Shown: one piece after another, positions 33,676 to 41,878 of the stretch | Layout of the letters: the number at the start of each line of letters is the position of its first letter | Position numbering within the stretch: the first letter of the stretch is position 1 | Assembly (NCBI GenBank): GCA_964533425.1 | Contig: CAZHJG010000001.1 | Location: 20,509 to 84,508 of the forward strand | Direction: 5' to 3' | Length of the DNA stretch: 64,000 nucleotides | Source: CAZHJG01 sp964533425 | GTDB lineage: Bacteria > Patescibacteriota > Saccharimonadia > Saccharimonadales > UBA4665 | Notes under the pieces: model-generated | What the model saw: the letters and a program-made list of their open reading frames with translations, nothing else | Database searches by the model: none | What the model was told of the DNA's origin: nothing | Program-made: the position numbers and the translations under genes

Positions 33676-33813
33676 ACGACCTAGACAATGTACCACGTTC
33701 CGCTAACCCTTGACCAGAGGTGTGACACACTTGAGCGCAGCTATACGTGCGTCTTACAGTAACTTGTGATCTTCATCACATCGTCCACCCCGGCGACAAC
33801 GTTGTAAAAAGGG

Positions 33814-33842
33814 TTGACTTAGCAAAACGCTATTGCTAAACT
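33814..33842 (+). promoter_or_regulatory. Promoter of the alpha-glucan cluster
   Basis: TTGACT (33814-33819), 17-base spacer, TAAACT (33837-33842), then a leader of about 80 bases to the GT4 ATG. Confidence 0.6.
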
Positions 33843-33931
33843 GAACCTGTAATACTGCTTGTGCTATTGAGGTCCAACACCTATAATAAGCATAAGGAAA
33901 ACAAAACATAGCACCAATTAAAAAGAGGGTC

Positions 33932-35137
33932 ATGAAGATACTGATGCTTGGGTGGGAGCTACCTCCCCACAATAGCGGCGGACTGGGAACAGCCTGTTTC
34001 CAGCTCTGCAAAGCTCTCTCAAAAAAAGATGTGGACATCGAGTTTATACTGCCCTACCATGCCGATCACGGCATTGATTTTATGGATATTACAGCCGCTC
34101 ACCCACAAGGTGCCGCCTCTGTTATTCGCTCCGGGATAGCGTATGACAGCTACAAATACATCTTGCATGACGGTTCGGAGGAATGGCTGACTGTTTACGA
34201 CCAGCAACAGGTGTACGAACACACGGTGGCCCAGTTGGTGGAGAACAAGACCTTCGACCTCGTGCATGCCCATGACTGGCTGACTTTTCGGGCGGCAATG
34301 CGCGTCAAAGAGCTCAAAAATTGCCCGATTATCTTGCATGTGCACTCCGTTGAATCTGATCGGGCCGGCAATAAACCGGGCAACCCCATGGTGCATGAAA
34401 TCGAGAGTATGGCCATGCACATGGCCGACCGGGTAATTGCCGTCAGTCAGCACACCAAGGACTCCATCGTGCGCGATTATCACATCCCAGCCGACAAGAT
34501 TGAGGTGGTTCACAACAGCATTGATCCTGGCGAGCTGGCTCCGCTGGACGGCGATAACGCCTACCGCTATCTGAGCCTGATGAAGTCGCTTGGCTATCGG
34601 GTGGTGGTCAACGTTGGCCGCCTGACTATTCAAAAGGGTTTGCCAAACCTGTTGCACGCTGCTAAAGAAGTGATTGCACGAGCGCCAAAGACCATGTTTT
34701 TGATAGTCGGCAGCGGCGAGCAGTACTACGAGCTGATTGAAATGGCCGCTGGCTTGGGCATTGGCCCGAATGTGCTCTTCACCGATTTTCAGCGCGGCAA
34801 AAAATGGCGCGACGCCTATGCCATCGGTGATCTCTTTGTCATGCCTTCGGTGTCAGAGCCTTTTGGGCTGACGCCACTGGAAGCTATTAGTTATGGCACG
34901 CCGTCGCTGGTCAGTCGCCAGTCTGGCGTCAGTGAAGTACTCAGGAACTGCCTTAAGGTAGACTTCTGGGACATCGACGAAATGGCCAACCAGATCACGG
35001 CAGTCGTGCAAAACGACCCCTTGCGCGACGAACTGCTCAAGAATGCTTACCCTGAATTTGAGAAGCTGTCTTGGGATGACGCCAGTGAAAAGGTTATGAA
35101 GGTGTACGAAAACCACCTGGCAGGAGCGGCGGCATGA
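33932..35137 (+). CDS. GT4/GT5-like glycosyltransferase, probable glucan synthase
   Basis: 401 residues. Starts MKILMLGWELPPHNSGGLGTA-like, the pattern of glycogen/starch-synthase-type GT-B enzymes (WELPP...GGLG), has LVHAHDWLTF and, in the C-terminal half, VVNVGRLTIQKG and SEPFGLTPLEA with the E-x7-E pair. With the GH57 and GH15 genes that follow, extension of an alpha-glucan is the most likely job (inference). An AGAGGG site precedes the ATG. Overlaps the GH57 gene by 4 bases (ATGA). Confidence 0.85.
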   Translation: MKILMLGWELPPHNSGGLGTACFQLCKALSKKDVDIEFILPYHADHGIDFMDITAAHPQGAASVIRSGIAYDSYKYILHDGSEEWLTVYDQQQVYEHTVAQLVENKTFDLVHAHDWLTFRAAMRVKELKNCPIILHVHSVESDRAGNKPGNPMVHEIESMAMHMADRVIAVSQHTKDSIVRDYHIPADKIEVVHNSIDPGELAPLDGDNAYRYLSLMKSLGYRVVVNVGRLTIQKGLPNLLHAAKEVIARAPKTMFLIVGSGEQYYELIEMAAGLGIGPNVLFTDFQRGKKWRDAYAIGDLFVMPSVSEPFGLTPLEAISYGTPSLVSRQSGVSEVLRNCLKVDFWDIDEMANQITAVVQNDPLRDELLKNAYPEFEKLSWDDASEKVMKVYENHLAGAAA

Positions 35138-36342
35138 AAAAGGCCATCGTCCTGTACCTGCACGTGCACCAACCCTATCGAGTGCGGCACTATACCGTTT
35201 TTGACACCGGCGCCAAGCATGATTACTTCGACGCCCCCTATGAAGACCAAGAGAGCAACGAGCGAATCCTGAAGAAGGTGGCCGAAAAGTCATACCTGCC
35301 GGCCAACGCTCGCTTACGCAAACTACTCGATGAAAATCCGCAGTTCAAGCTCAGCCTATCCATTACGGGCACGGTTATTGAGCAGTTGGAAAAATGGGCG
35401 CCAGAGGCTCTGGAATCGTTCAAAGATCTGTGCAGCACCGGCCGCGTGGAGATTGTGGCCGAAACCTATCATCACAGCCTAGCGTTTTTCTACTCGCGAG
35501 CAGAGTTTGAAATGCAAGTTGATATGCACCGCCGCAAAGTGCAAGAGATATTCGGCCAGACGCCCCAGGTTTTCCGCAACACCGAGTTGGCTTATAACAA
35601 TGACCTAGCCCAGTGGGCCGACCGGGCCGGCTACAAAGGTATCCTAGCCGAGGGCTGGGATCCGGTTCTGGAGTGGCGCAGTCCGAATTTCGTGTACCGG
35701 CCAACGTACACCAATCAAATTCGCCTGCTTATGAAGAATTACAAGCTCAGCGATGACATCGCCTTCCGTTTTGGTGACCGTGAATGGGCAGAATGGCCCC
35801 TCACAGCCGACAAGTTCTCACACTGGCTAAGCGAGGATAAGGACGCCACCAATTTCAACCTCTTTATGGACTACGAGACCTTTGGCGAGCACCAGTGGCA
35901 TGAATCTGGCATTTTTGACTTCCTGGAGCACCTGCCCAAAGAGTGGCTGAAAGCTGAAGGCCATACCTTTATGACCGCCAGCGAAGTTATAGACAATTTT
36001 GAAGCTGTCGGACAGATCGACATCCCGCAGACCGTTACCTGGGCCGATACCGAGCGCGACTTGTCAGCTTGGCTGGGAAATTCCATGCAAGATTCCTCGA
36101 TACACGCGCTGTATGGCTTGCAGGATAAGGTGATTGGCACCAATGATCTAGCGCTGATAGATGACTGGCGCCGGCTGCAAACATCCGACCACTTCTACTA
36201 TATGTGTACTAAGTGGTTCAACGACGGCGATATTCACGCCTACTTCAGCCCATACGAGACGCCGTACGAAGCCTACATTAACTTTATGAACGCCTATCGG
36301 GATTTGCAGTTTAGGCTGGCTGAAAAGGGCGTTGAGGTTTAG
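35134..36342 (+). CDS. GH57 alpha-amylase family protein
   Basis: 402 residues of glycoside hydrolase family 57. Conserved regions are visible: LYLHVHQPYR (region 1), GRVEIVAETYHHSLAF (region 2), FRNTELAYNND with the catalytic Glu (region 3) and LFMDYETFGEH with the catalytic Asp (region 4). No signal peptide, so intracellular. Acts on alpha-1,4-glucans, as amylase or glucanotransferase. Translationally coupled to the GT4 gene. Confidence 0.93.
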   Translation: MKKAIVLYLHVHQPYRVRHYTVFDTGAKHDYFDAPYEDQESNERILKKVAEKSYLPANARLRKLLDENPQFKLSLSITGTVIEQLEKWAPEALESFKDLCSTGRVEIVAETYHHSLAFFYSRAEFEMQVDMHRRKVQEIFGQTPQVFRNTELAYNNDLAQWADRAGYKGILAEGWDPVLEWRSPNFVYRPTYTNQIRLLMKNYKLSDDIAFRFGDREWAEWPLTADKFSHWLSEDKDATNFNLFMDYETFGEHQWHESGIFDFLEHLPKEWLKAEGHTFMTASEVIDNFEAVGQIDIPQTVTWADTERDLSAWLGNSMQDSSIHALYGLQDKVIGTNDLALIDDWRRLQTSDHFYYMCTKWFNDGDIHAYFSPYETPYEAYINFMNAYRDLQFRLAEKGVEV

Positions 36343-36346
36343 CATT

Positions 36347-36361
36347 GTACTAAAATAGTAC
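36347..36361. promoter_or_regulatory. GTACTA palindrome before the glucoamylase gene
   Basis: GTACTA-AAA-TAGTAC, a perfect 6-bp dyad, followed by another partial GTACTAAA copy. It lies between GH57 and GH15, just before the GAGGGGG ribosome site. It could be an operator; no promoter consensus is clear. Confidence 0.4.
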
Positions 36362-36376
36362 TAAAGAGGGGGTGGC

Positions 36377-38332
36377 ATGGGTCGACCAGTCGTATTGAGT
36401 AACGGTCAGCTGTTCGTCGGCCTAGACGAGAACGGCCTGGTTCACGACTTCTATTATCCTTATGTGGGCCTGGAAAACCTCTGTAACGCCCGCAGCAGCC
36501 AGCACAAGATAGGTGTTTGGGTTGACAAAAAATTCAGCTGGACCGATGACGGCACCTGGGAAATTCAGGTTAACTTCGAAGACGAGGCGCTGGTTAGTGA
36601 TGTCAAACTGCACTCCCGGGAGCTGGGTTTGACAATTGCGGCCCAGGACTTTATAGATCCAGAGACCAACGCCCTCATTCGGCACTTGACAGTCACCAAC
36701 GAACTCCAGAAGGAACGTGACGTTCGTTTGTTCATGCACCAGGTATTCCAGATATCCCGAGCTGGACGAGCCGACACGGCCCTGTATGTGCCCGACGAAC
36801 ACTACTTACTGGATTACAAGGGGCGCTACTGTCTGGTAATCGGTGGCAAATTCGAGGATGGTGAATCCTTTGATCAGTACGCCGTGGGTATTTATGGCAT
36901 CGAGGGCAAACAAGGCACGTATCTGGATGCCGAGGATGGTGAGCTGTCCGATAATCCGGTGGAGCATGGTGGCGTCGACAGTGTCATTCGGTTCCGTAAG
37001 CAATTACAGGCCGGCGGCTCAATGAGCCTTGATTACTGGATCATCGCTTCCAGCAGCCAGAGTGACGGCGAAGAGACGCATGTCCAGTTCAAACAACAAG
37101 AGATGTCGCAACGCTTACAAGCAACCCGCGAATTCTGGAAAAAATGGCTGGGCGAGGGCGATGTCGACACGCCGGACTTTCACCGCCGCAGCCTGCAGCA
37201 CAGTCTGCTGATTATCAAGGCTCACTGTGACGAGCGCGGCTCGGTGCTGGCCAGTGGGGATTCCAGCATTTTTAATTACGGACGCGACTACTATTGCTAC
37301 TGCTGGCCACGTGATGCTGCCTACGCCATCTGGCCGCTGATCCGCCTGGGCCACTTCGACGAAGCGCGCCATTACTTTGAGTTTGCCCGCGACACCATGC
37401 ACGAGGACGGCTATCTGATGCACAAGTACCAGCCCGACCGCGCCATCGGCAGCACCTGGCACCCGTTGGTGCACAATAAGCACAAGGAGCTAGCCATTCA
37501 GGAAGATGAGACGGCTGGCGTGATCTTTATGATCGGCGAGTACTACGAAGCCAGCAAGGATAGGAACTTCGTGCAAAATCTCTATCACACCTTTATAGAG
37601 CCGTGCGCCAACTTTATGTGCCGCTTTGTCGACGAAAAGACCGGTTTGCCACACGCCAGCTATGATTTATGGGAGGAAAAGTTCCTCACCTCTACGTATA
37701 CCGTGTGTGTCGTGATTGCCGGGTTAGAGACGGCGGCTAAACTAGCCACGCTGGTTGAGCTGCCCGAGGATGCCGTTCGCTGGAAGCGCACCGCCGACAG
37801 CATCAAAGAAAACCTCGATAAGCTCTACAGCTCAGTTGGCTATTTCGTCAAGGGTTTTCTGCTGCAAGAAGATGGCAAGTTGGAGTACGACAATACGCTC
37901 GATGTTTCCAGCCTGTACGGCCCCTACATGTACGCTGGCTTGCCGCTGGATGATGAGCGCCTAATGAACACTGCTCAACAGGTCGAAAAGCGCCTTCTTG
38001 GCACCTCGCCGAGTGGTGGTGTACTGCGTTACGAAAACGATGGCTACTTCCTGAGCAAACACCAGTATGCCGGCAATCCTTGGGTAGTCACTACACTTTG
38101 GCTAGCTCAGTATTATGCCACTACCGGGCAGACCGATAAGGCCCAGACGCTGCTGGACTGGTCTCTGAAACGCGAGCTATCAAGTGGCGCACTCAGCGAG
38201 CAATTTGATCCCGAGACCGGGGCACCGCTCGGTGTCACGCCCCTCGTTTGGAGCCATGCCGAGCTCGTCAATACCTTGCTGGACCTGTCGAAACCCTCAA
38301 CACAGCCCGCACCCCCAACCCCTAAGAACTAA
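36377..38332 (+). CDS. GH15 glucoamylase family protein
   Basis: 651 residues. N-terminal beta-sandwich (about 1-250, starting GRPVVLSNGQLFVGLDENG), then an (alpha/alpha)6 barrel with YYCYCWPRDAAYAIWPL, a probable acid in YDLWEEKF and a base region near TPLVWSHAELVNTL. Prokaryotic GH15 enzymes release glucose from non-reducing ends of alpha-glucans. No signal peptide. Together with GT4 and GH57 it makes a build/trim/degrade set for an internal glucan store. Confidence 0.93.
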   Translation: MGRPVVLSNGQLFVGLDENGLVHDFYYPYVGLENLCNARSSQHKIGVWVDKKFSWTDDGTWEIQVNFEDEALVSDVKLHSRELGLTIAAQDFIDPETNALIRHLTVTNELQKERDVRLFMHQVFQISRAGRADTALYVPDEHYLLDYKGRYCLVIGGKFEDGESFDQYAVGIYGIEGKQGTYLDAEDGELSDNPVEHGGVDSVIRFRKQLQAGGSMSLDYWIIASSSQSDGEETHVQFKQQEMSQRLQATREFWKKWLGEGDVDTPDFHRRSLQHSLLIIKAHCDERGSVLASGDSSIFNYGRDYYCYCWPRDAAYAIWPLIRLGHFDEARHYFEFARDTMHEDGYLMHKYQPDRAIGSTWHPLVHNKHKELAIQEDETAGVIFMIGEYYEASKDRNFVQNLYHTFIEPCANFMCRFVDEKTGLPHASYDLWEEKFLTSTYTVCVVIAGLETAAKLATLVELPEDAVRWKRTADSIKENLDKLYSSVGYFVKGFLLQEDGKLEYDNTLDVSSLYGPYMYAGLPLDDERLMNTAQQVEKRLLGTSPSGGVLRYENDGYFLSKHQYAGNPWVVTTLWLAQYYATTGQTDKAQTLLDWSLKRELSSGALSEQFDPETGAPLGVTPLVWSHAELVNTLLDLSKPSTQPAPPTPKN

Positions 38333-38353
38333 GGTCCAAGATCGAAGATCTAA

Positions 38354-38551
38354 TTACCGCTTCGGCGCTTCATTGCGCCCCAAACTCTTCTTGGTTTCAG
38401 TAAAAACTACGTGCTTGCGCAGCTTTGGGCTATATTTACGCAGACTGAGCTTATCCGGCGTGTTCATGGTGTTTTTGGTCGTGTAATACAAGCGCTCGCC
38501 GCTTTCTTCACTGACGAGACCAATGATCTTCCGCTTATCGCCTTTTGCCAT
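38354..38551 (-). CDS. rpmG: Ribosomal protein L33 (bL33), zinc-free form
   Basis: 65 residues. Core: [39 protein letters not shown]. The four zinc cysteines of C+ forms are replaced (SEESG, SPKL). A 15-residue basic tail follows. Monocistronic, with a heptad-type hairpin and terminator-rich DNA upstream. Confidence 0.93.
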   Translation of the reverse strand: MAKGDKRKIIGLVSEESGERLYYTTKNTMNTPDKLSLRKYSPKLRKHVVFTETKKSLGRNEAPKR

Positions 38552-38586
38552 AGATTAATAAGTTTAACAGATACGCACCAGCTTGT

Positions 38587-38694
38587 AAATAGCAGAGGTG
38601 TAGTCAGTCAAAAGCACAAAGCTCAAAGTCGAAAGCCGCCGCCGTGTGGCTGCTTGAGACTTTTTAGCTTTAGACTTTCAGCACAAAATAAAAA
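38587..38694. repeat. Heptad-repeat hairpin near rpmG
   Basis: Arms AAAGCACAAAGCTCAAAGTCG and the complementary GAGACTTTTTAGCTTTAGACTTTC with a GCCGCCGCCGTGTGGC centre. It is the same family as the ribosomal-operon hairpins but lacks their conserved stop-side stem and their ribosome site. Confidence 0.55.
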
Positions 38695-38713
38695 TAGCGG
38701 TTGATCACACCCT

Positions 38714-38755
38714 AAATATGCCAGTGGCATATTTTGTAGACACGAGCGAAGCGTC
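38714..38755. repeat. Covarying hairpin repeat, copy 2
   Basis: AAATATGCC, loop AGT, GGCATATTT, then the same 20-base flank as copy 1 (38736-38755, one base different). Four adjacent base pairs are compensated relative to 15773-15814. Confidence 0.65.
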
Positions 38756-38768
38756 ACTAAAGCCAAAT

Positions 38769-38799
38769 AAAAATAGCGGTTGATCACACCGCTATTTTT
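38769..38799. terminator. Bidirectional terminator with a duplicated half upstream
   Basis: A 12-bp perfect stem AAAAATAGCGGT/ACCGCTATTTTT with loop TGATCAC. T-rich runs follow on both strands. The left half plus loop is also present at 38688-38710 before covarying repeat copy 2, as if the repeat had been inserted into a duplicated terminator. Confidence 0.75.
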
Positions 38800-38862
38800 A
38801 TTTTTTCCTCTTGCAAGAAGGACAATTTGTAAATGTATTTTGGTTTACACTTACTAATGCTT

Positions 38863-38891
38863 ATGCTAATCCACCGTTATACATTTGTCAA
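38863..38891 (-). promoter_or_regulatory. Promoter of a possible small RNA
   Basis: TTGACA (38886-38891), 17-base spacer, TAGCAT (38863-38868) on the minus strand. Transcription would begin near 38856 and meet the terminator at 38769-38799 after about 90 bases, with no ORF in between. Confidence 0.4.
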
Positions 38892-38948
38892 CACCTTTTC
38901 TCCACAACCGTGAGGGCTTCCGTCTTGAGCGCAGTTTGGAGTGAAGGA

Positions 38949-38998
38949 CGAAGCCCGTAAAGGAGCCGTACTTATGGTACGGCGAGTGCGGACTGGAG
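38949..38998. repeat. 50-base structured repeat, copy 1
   Basis: Starts CGAAGCCCGTAA and ends GCGGACTGGAG, with a perfect GCCGTAC/GTACGGC hairpin inside. Copy 2 is at 63486-63535 with 43 of 50 bases identical. Here it lies in a larger folded stretch (38910-39040) that begins with a GGGCTTC/GAAGCCC stem and runs into the terminator at 39047. Confidence 0.55.
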
Positions 38999-39046
38999 GC
39001 TTTCGCCCAAAATGGGCCAAGTCTGGAGCTCGCCACAAAGACAACT

Positions 39047-39072
39047 AAAAACACCCCTTCGGGGGTGTTTTT
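39047..39072. terminator. Bidirectional terminator
   Basis: AAAAACACCCC, tetraloop TTCG, GGGGTGTTTTT: an 11-bp stem with A and T runs, able to stop transcription from both sides. Confidence 0.85.
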
Positions 39073-39192
39073 CTGTGCTCGCTTGGCGCATCAGCTTAAT
39101 GATCGTTTCTGCTAGTCAGCACTACCAGAAGTGTACTGGCAGCTGCCGATCATAGCTGTAAGAAATCTTACATAACCGTAAGCGGGATATTA

Positions 39193-39268
39193 TGGAGCCG
39201 ACGACAGGACTCGAACCTGCGACCCGCTGTTTACAAAACAGCTGCTCTACCAACTGAGCTACATCGGC
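39193..39268 (-). tRNA. tRNA-Thr (TGT)
   Basis: Minus-strand cloverleaf: acceptor GCCGATG/CGTCGGC (with one G-U pair), anticodon stem GCTGT/ACAGC with loop TTTGTAA (anticodon TGT), T loop GGTTCGAGTCC, encoded CCA. Confidence 0.95.
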
Positions 39269-39311
39269 AAAATACCCATCAAGTTTAGCAAAAAACGGGG
39301 GTGAATTAAAG

Positions 39312-39845
39312 CTACGAGTCCTCACCCAACCCATAGCCTTTCAGTTCGGTGTTGTAATGTTCCACAAGCGCGTCATCACCAATGAAGGGAGCAGCGACCT
39401 GCAGCACATTACGCCCGATATCTTTTTTATAGACCGTCGCCACTGTCGCTTCAAGTTTCTCGCGCTGACGCTGCGTGCGTATAATACGCCTAACTTTTAG
39501 CCACCCCTCTGCCGCATAGTCCCTTTGCCCGTCTCTAACTAGCCTGTCCCCCGTCACGCCATTAAGAGAAAACTCCCCAGTCGACAGGTCGGCTATTCGC
39601 TGCGCTGGCAGAACGATCAGCCGAAACATAAAAGCGCCATTAGACTGTCTCCTTATGGCCTCAGTAGCTGGGAAGACGCTAGTGAGGGGTGGCAGCCAGA
39701 GCTTAGCTTTGCGGTCAACCCCTAGGTCTTCTATCTCGGCGTACACGGCTCGCACCGGCCTCACTTCTTTTAGAAAAGGATACACTTCCTTTTTCTTAAG
39801 CTTAGCGTGGCGGTTCCGGCGCACCCTCCTTATGCTGTCACTCAT
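39312..39845 (-). CDS. Hypothetical protein
   Basis: Not recognised. About 177 residues, strongly basic start (SIRRVRRNRHAKLKKKE), then a beta-rich middle (KLWLPPLTSVFPATEA, FMFRLIVLPAQRI) and an Arg/Lys helix (VRRIIRTQRQREKLEATVA). The basic character suggests nucleic-acid contact. I prefer the ATG at 39845, which follows TATGAT by 7 bases; ATGs at 39857 and 39878 are alternatives. Confidence 0.5.
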   Translation of the reverse strand: MSDSIRRVRRNRHAKLKKKEVYPFLKEVRPVRAVYAEIEDLGVDRKAKLWLPPLTSVFPATEAIRRQSNGAFMFRLIVLPAQRIADLSTGEFSLNGVTGDRLVRDGQRDYAAEGWLKVRRIIRTQRQREKLEATVATVYKKDIGRNVLQVAAPFIGDDALVEHYNTELKGYGLGEDS

Positions 39846-39937
39846 ATCATTTATCATAATAACAGACATTTGCAACAATGAGCGACCGCCCAGACTTTAT
39901 TTATCCCTGTTTTTTTGTTATGATTGTCTGGTTATTC

Positions 39938-40012
39938 GCCACCTTAGCTCAGGGGTAGAGCACATCCATGGTAAGGATGGGGTCACGGGTTCAAATCTCA
40001 TAGGTGGCTCCA
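39938..40012 (+). tRNA. tRNA-Thr (GGT)
   Basis: Acceptor GCCACCT/AGGTGGC, anticodon stem CATCC/GGATG with loop ATGGTAA (anticodon GGT), T loop GGTTCAAATCT, discriminator T and encoded CCA. Confidence 0.95.
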
Positions 40013-40033
40013 GGCTTTGCTAAGGCAAAGGAA

Positions 40034-40150
40034 TTTACAGTTTACAATTTTCGATTATCAATGGCAGCCAAAAGCCAAGTGCTTTTGAGTTAAATATTTA
40101 GCCGTCAGGCTGGCCGCCATTGTAAATTGCTCATTGAAAATTGATAATTA
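40034..40150. repeat. Heptad-repeat hairpin between two tRNAs
   Basis: Arm 1 (40034-40065): ACAGTTT, ACAATTT, TCGATTA, TCAATGGC. Arm 2 (40116-40150): five successive ATTG-starting units at exact 7-base period (ATTGTAA, ATTGCTC, ATTGAAA, ATTGATA, ATTA). The arms are complementary overall (GCCATTG with CAATGGC). Confidence 0.6.
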
Positions 40151-40170
40151 CTTTTGCGAAGCAAAAGCAT

Positions 40171-40256
40171 GCAGGGTTAGTGAAGCGGTCAAACACGACA
40201 GACTGTAAATCTGTTGGCTTATGCCTTCGGAGGTTCGAATCCTCCACCCTGCACCA
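40171..40256 (+). tRNA. tRNA-Tyr (GTA)
   Basis: Class II tRNA with a long variable arm. Acceptor GCAGGGT/ACCCTGC, anticodon stem ACAGA/TCTGT with loop CTGTAAA (anticodon GTA), T loop GGTTCGAATCC, encoded CCA. Confidence 0.95.
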
Positions 40257-40311
40257 GAATTTGACATCAAGATAAATACAATTCATAATCGTATTATTAA
40301 CGGGGTTCAAC

Positions 40312-40746
40312 ATGGCTGATGCTGTATCCATGGAGCAAAGAGGCATAAAAGACGGTGCGATTGTCTATTTTCTTGAAGCAGCCGACAGAGAAACTGCAGA
40401 GCAATACATAGAGGCTTGGAAGGTAGTAAAAGGAGTAGTGGTAGGAGATGTCGGTGTGCCCCGTCCTAGAATAGCTTCGCAAGAGGGGTTTAGGGGTGGC
40501 CCTGATTTGTCCGCTTCTCGACAAGCCAGAAAACACCCAGATGAACTATTTACACTTACAGAAGTTAGAGATGCGCTTAATGATCATCGCTATCGTGCAA
40601 GTGAGGGCATGGGGGTTCCAGAAGAAGCCTCGCATGAAATTGATGAGCTTTTAAGCTTAGCAATAGGTAATTATTTAGTTGCTGGTGCGTTAGGGACAGC
40701 ATTGTTTGAGCGGTCTGATCAAGAAGTAGCTTCACGCTTAAGTTGA
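40312..40746 (+). CDS. Hypothetical protein
   Basis: Not recognised. 144 residues, soluble, acidic. N-terminal part reads like a small alpha/beta domain (GAIVYFLEAADRETAEQYIEA), the end is helical with a hydrophobic stretch (LLSLAIGNYLVAGALGTALF). A terminator follows 50 bases after the stop. No ribosome site of good quality is seen. Confidence 0.5.
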   Translation: MADAVSMEQRGIKDGAIVYFLEAADRETAEQYIEAWKVVKGVVVGDVGVPRPRIASQEGFRGGPDLSASRQARKHPDELFTLTEVRDALNDHRYRASEGMGVPEEASHEIDELLSLAIGNYLVAGALGTALFERSDQEVASRLS

Positions 40747-40798
40747 TAATAAAGTTCTAACCTCGTTTATCACGCTTCACCACATAGTTTACGCTTAG

Positions 40799-40823
40799 AG
40801 CACTTCGTCAGAGGTGCTTTTTT
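40799..40823 (+). terminator. Terminator after the 144-residue gene
   Basis: AGCAC/GTGCT stem with a 10-base loop and six T. Confidence 0.65.
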
Positions 40824-40841
40824 GCTTGATATGATTAGTTC

Positions 40842-40907
40842 ATGCAATGCGTTGTAATAGATTTGGATGGCACAGATAGTGGAGCGGCAGCAGCTTTGGC
40901 AATTTAA
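40842..40907 (+). pseudogene. Possible HAD-phosphatase N-terminal stub
   Basis: A 21-codon ORF whose product begins MQCVVIDLDGTDSG, the motif I (DxDGT) of HAD phosphatases, and then stops. Nothing HAD-like follows. May be chance or the remnant of a deleted gene; the rest of 40908-41061 shows no gene. Confidence 0.25.
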
Positions 40908-41061
40908 CCGCTCATCGGAATGGTTTGAGCGCCGGGAAAATCCAGCAAAATAGTTCCGAGCTCGGCAATAATGCTGCTCCAAGCCCCGACAATTGCTGCC
41001 AAAAAGCTTACGTTTATCACTTTTGCGCTACAATAGAGGCAGGAATAGGTTGTCAATTGCT

Positions 41062-41520
41062 ATGAAAGCTCGCTTCAACACTCTCGGTTTTACGATTATC
41101 GAAGTCATGATCGTTTTGGCTATTGCTGGTTTGATTTTGCTGATTGTTTTCCTGGCCTTCCCTAATTTGCGGCGCAACGCCGACAATAATGGGCGTAAGC
41201 ACGATGCTGCATTGTTAGTGGCGGCCATTACAAACTGCTTGGCAGATCATAACAATGACTATACTCAGTGTATGTCACCAAACAGCATCCCTTTGCAAGC
41301 ATCAGAGTTAAGTGTTTATACCGGCTTTCACTATGGCGCCAGCGGCACTACGCAGATAGGGCCGTGGCCCACTGAACCAAACTGGCTCTTCGGTTTGGAG
41401 TGTAACAGTAGTGGCACCTGGTTTGTGACCGGTACCGGTCCAAAGACGTTTGTGGTGACATATCTGCAGCAAAGCGGCGACGGCTCGTACTACTCACGTT
41501 GCATCGACGGCGGTTCGTAA
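41062..41520 (+). CDS. Type IV pilin-like protein
   Basis: 152 residues. Class III signal: MKARFNTLGFTIIEVMIVL, cleavage after G9, mature F1 and E5, followed by the hydrophobic helix. The C-terminal domain has three or four Cys. Pilins or pseudopilins of CPR bacteria serve adhesion, motility or DNA uptake. No other pilus gene is near. I use the ATG at 41062, which gives the proper short leader; TACAAT lies at 41029-41034. Confidence 0.85.
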   Translation: MKARFNTLGFTIIEVMIVLAIAGLILLIVFLAFPNLRRNADNNGRKHDAALLVAAITNCLADHNNDYTQCMSPNSIPLQASELSVYTGFHYGASGTTQIGPWPTEPNWLFGLECNSSGTWFVTGTGPKTFVVTYLQQSGDGSYYSRCIDGGS

Positions 41521-41566
41521 CCCACCGCCTGGAGAGACGGTTAGCCATTTGGTACCATAAGAAAGT

Positions 41567-41878
41567 ATGAGTCGCGGTCTTGAAGAAGTAGAAACCGAAA
41601 AGCAGATCAGTAAGCAGGGTGATAAAACCGACCTGTTTGACCGGTTTGTGCTGGTCGTGGCCGCCATCGAACCACTCTCGACGCTGCCACAAGTCTATCA
41701 AGTGTGGTTTAAGCATCAAACTGTTGGCGTGTCGGCGCTGACTTGGTTATTGTATGCGCTGAGCGAAAGCATTTGGCTCGCGTACGGTTTGAAAAAGAGA
41801 GACCGGCCCTTAATCGCGGCCAGTCTACTGTGGATGTTGATGGAGTTATTGGTTGGCTTAGGCGCCTTGCTGCACTAA
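41567..41878 (+). CDS. SemiSWEET/PQ-loop family transporter
   Basis: 103 residues with three membrane helices. The PQ motif is in EPLSTLPQVYQVWFKHQTVGV, typical of SemiSWEET sugar transporters, which work as dimers of three-helix units. The first 25 residues are soluble and acidic. Sugar transport would fit a fermentative host-dependent lifestyle; substrate not readable. Overlaps the convergent gene at 41875 by 4 bases. Confidence 0.8.
   Translation: MSRGLEEVETEKQISKQGDKTDLFDRFVLVVAAIEPLSTLPQVYQVWFKHQTVGVSALTWLLYALSESIWLAYGLKKRDRPLIAASLLWMLMELLVGLGALLH

Noticed and set aside
38880..39046. Folded stretch considered as RNase P RNA, tmRNA, 6S or SRP RNA
   Set aside because: None of the conserved cores of these RNAs can be found; kept only as a structured repeat.
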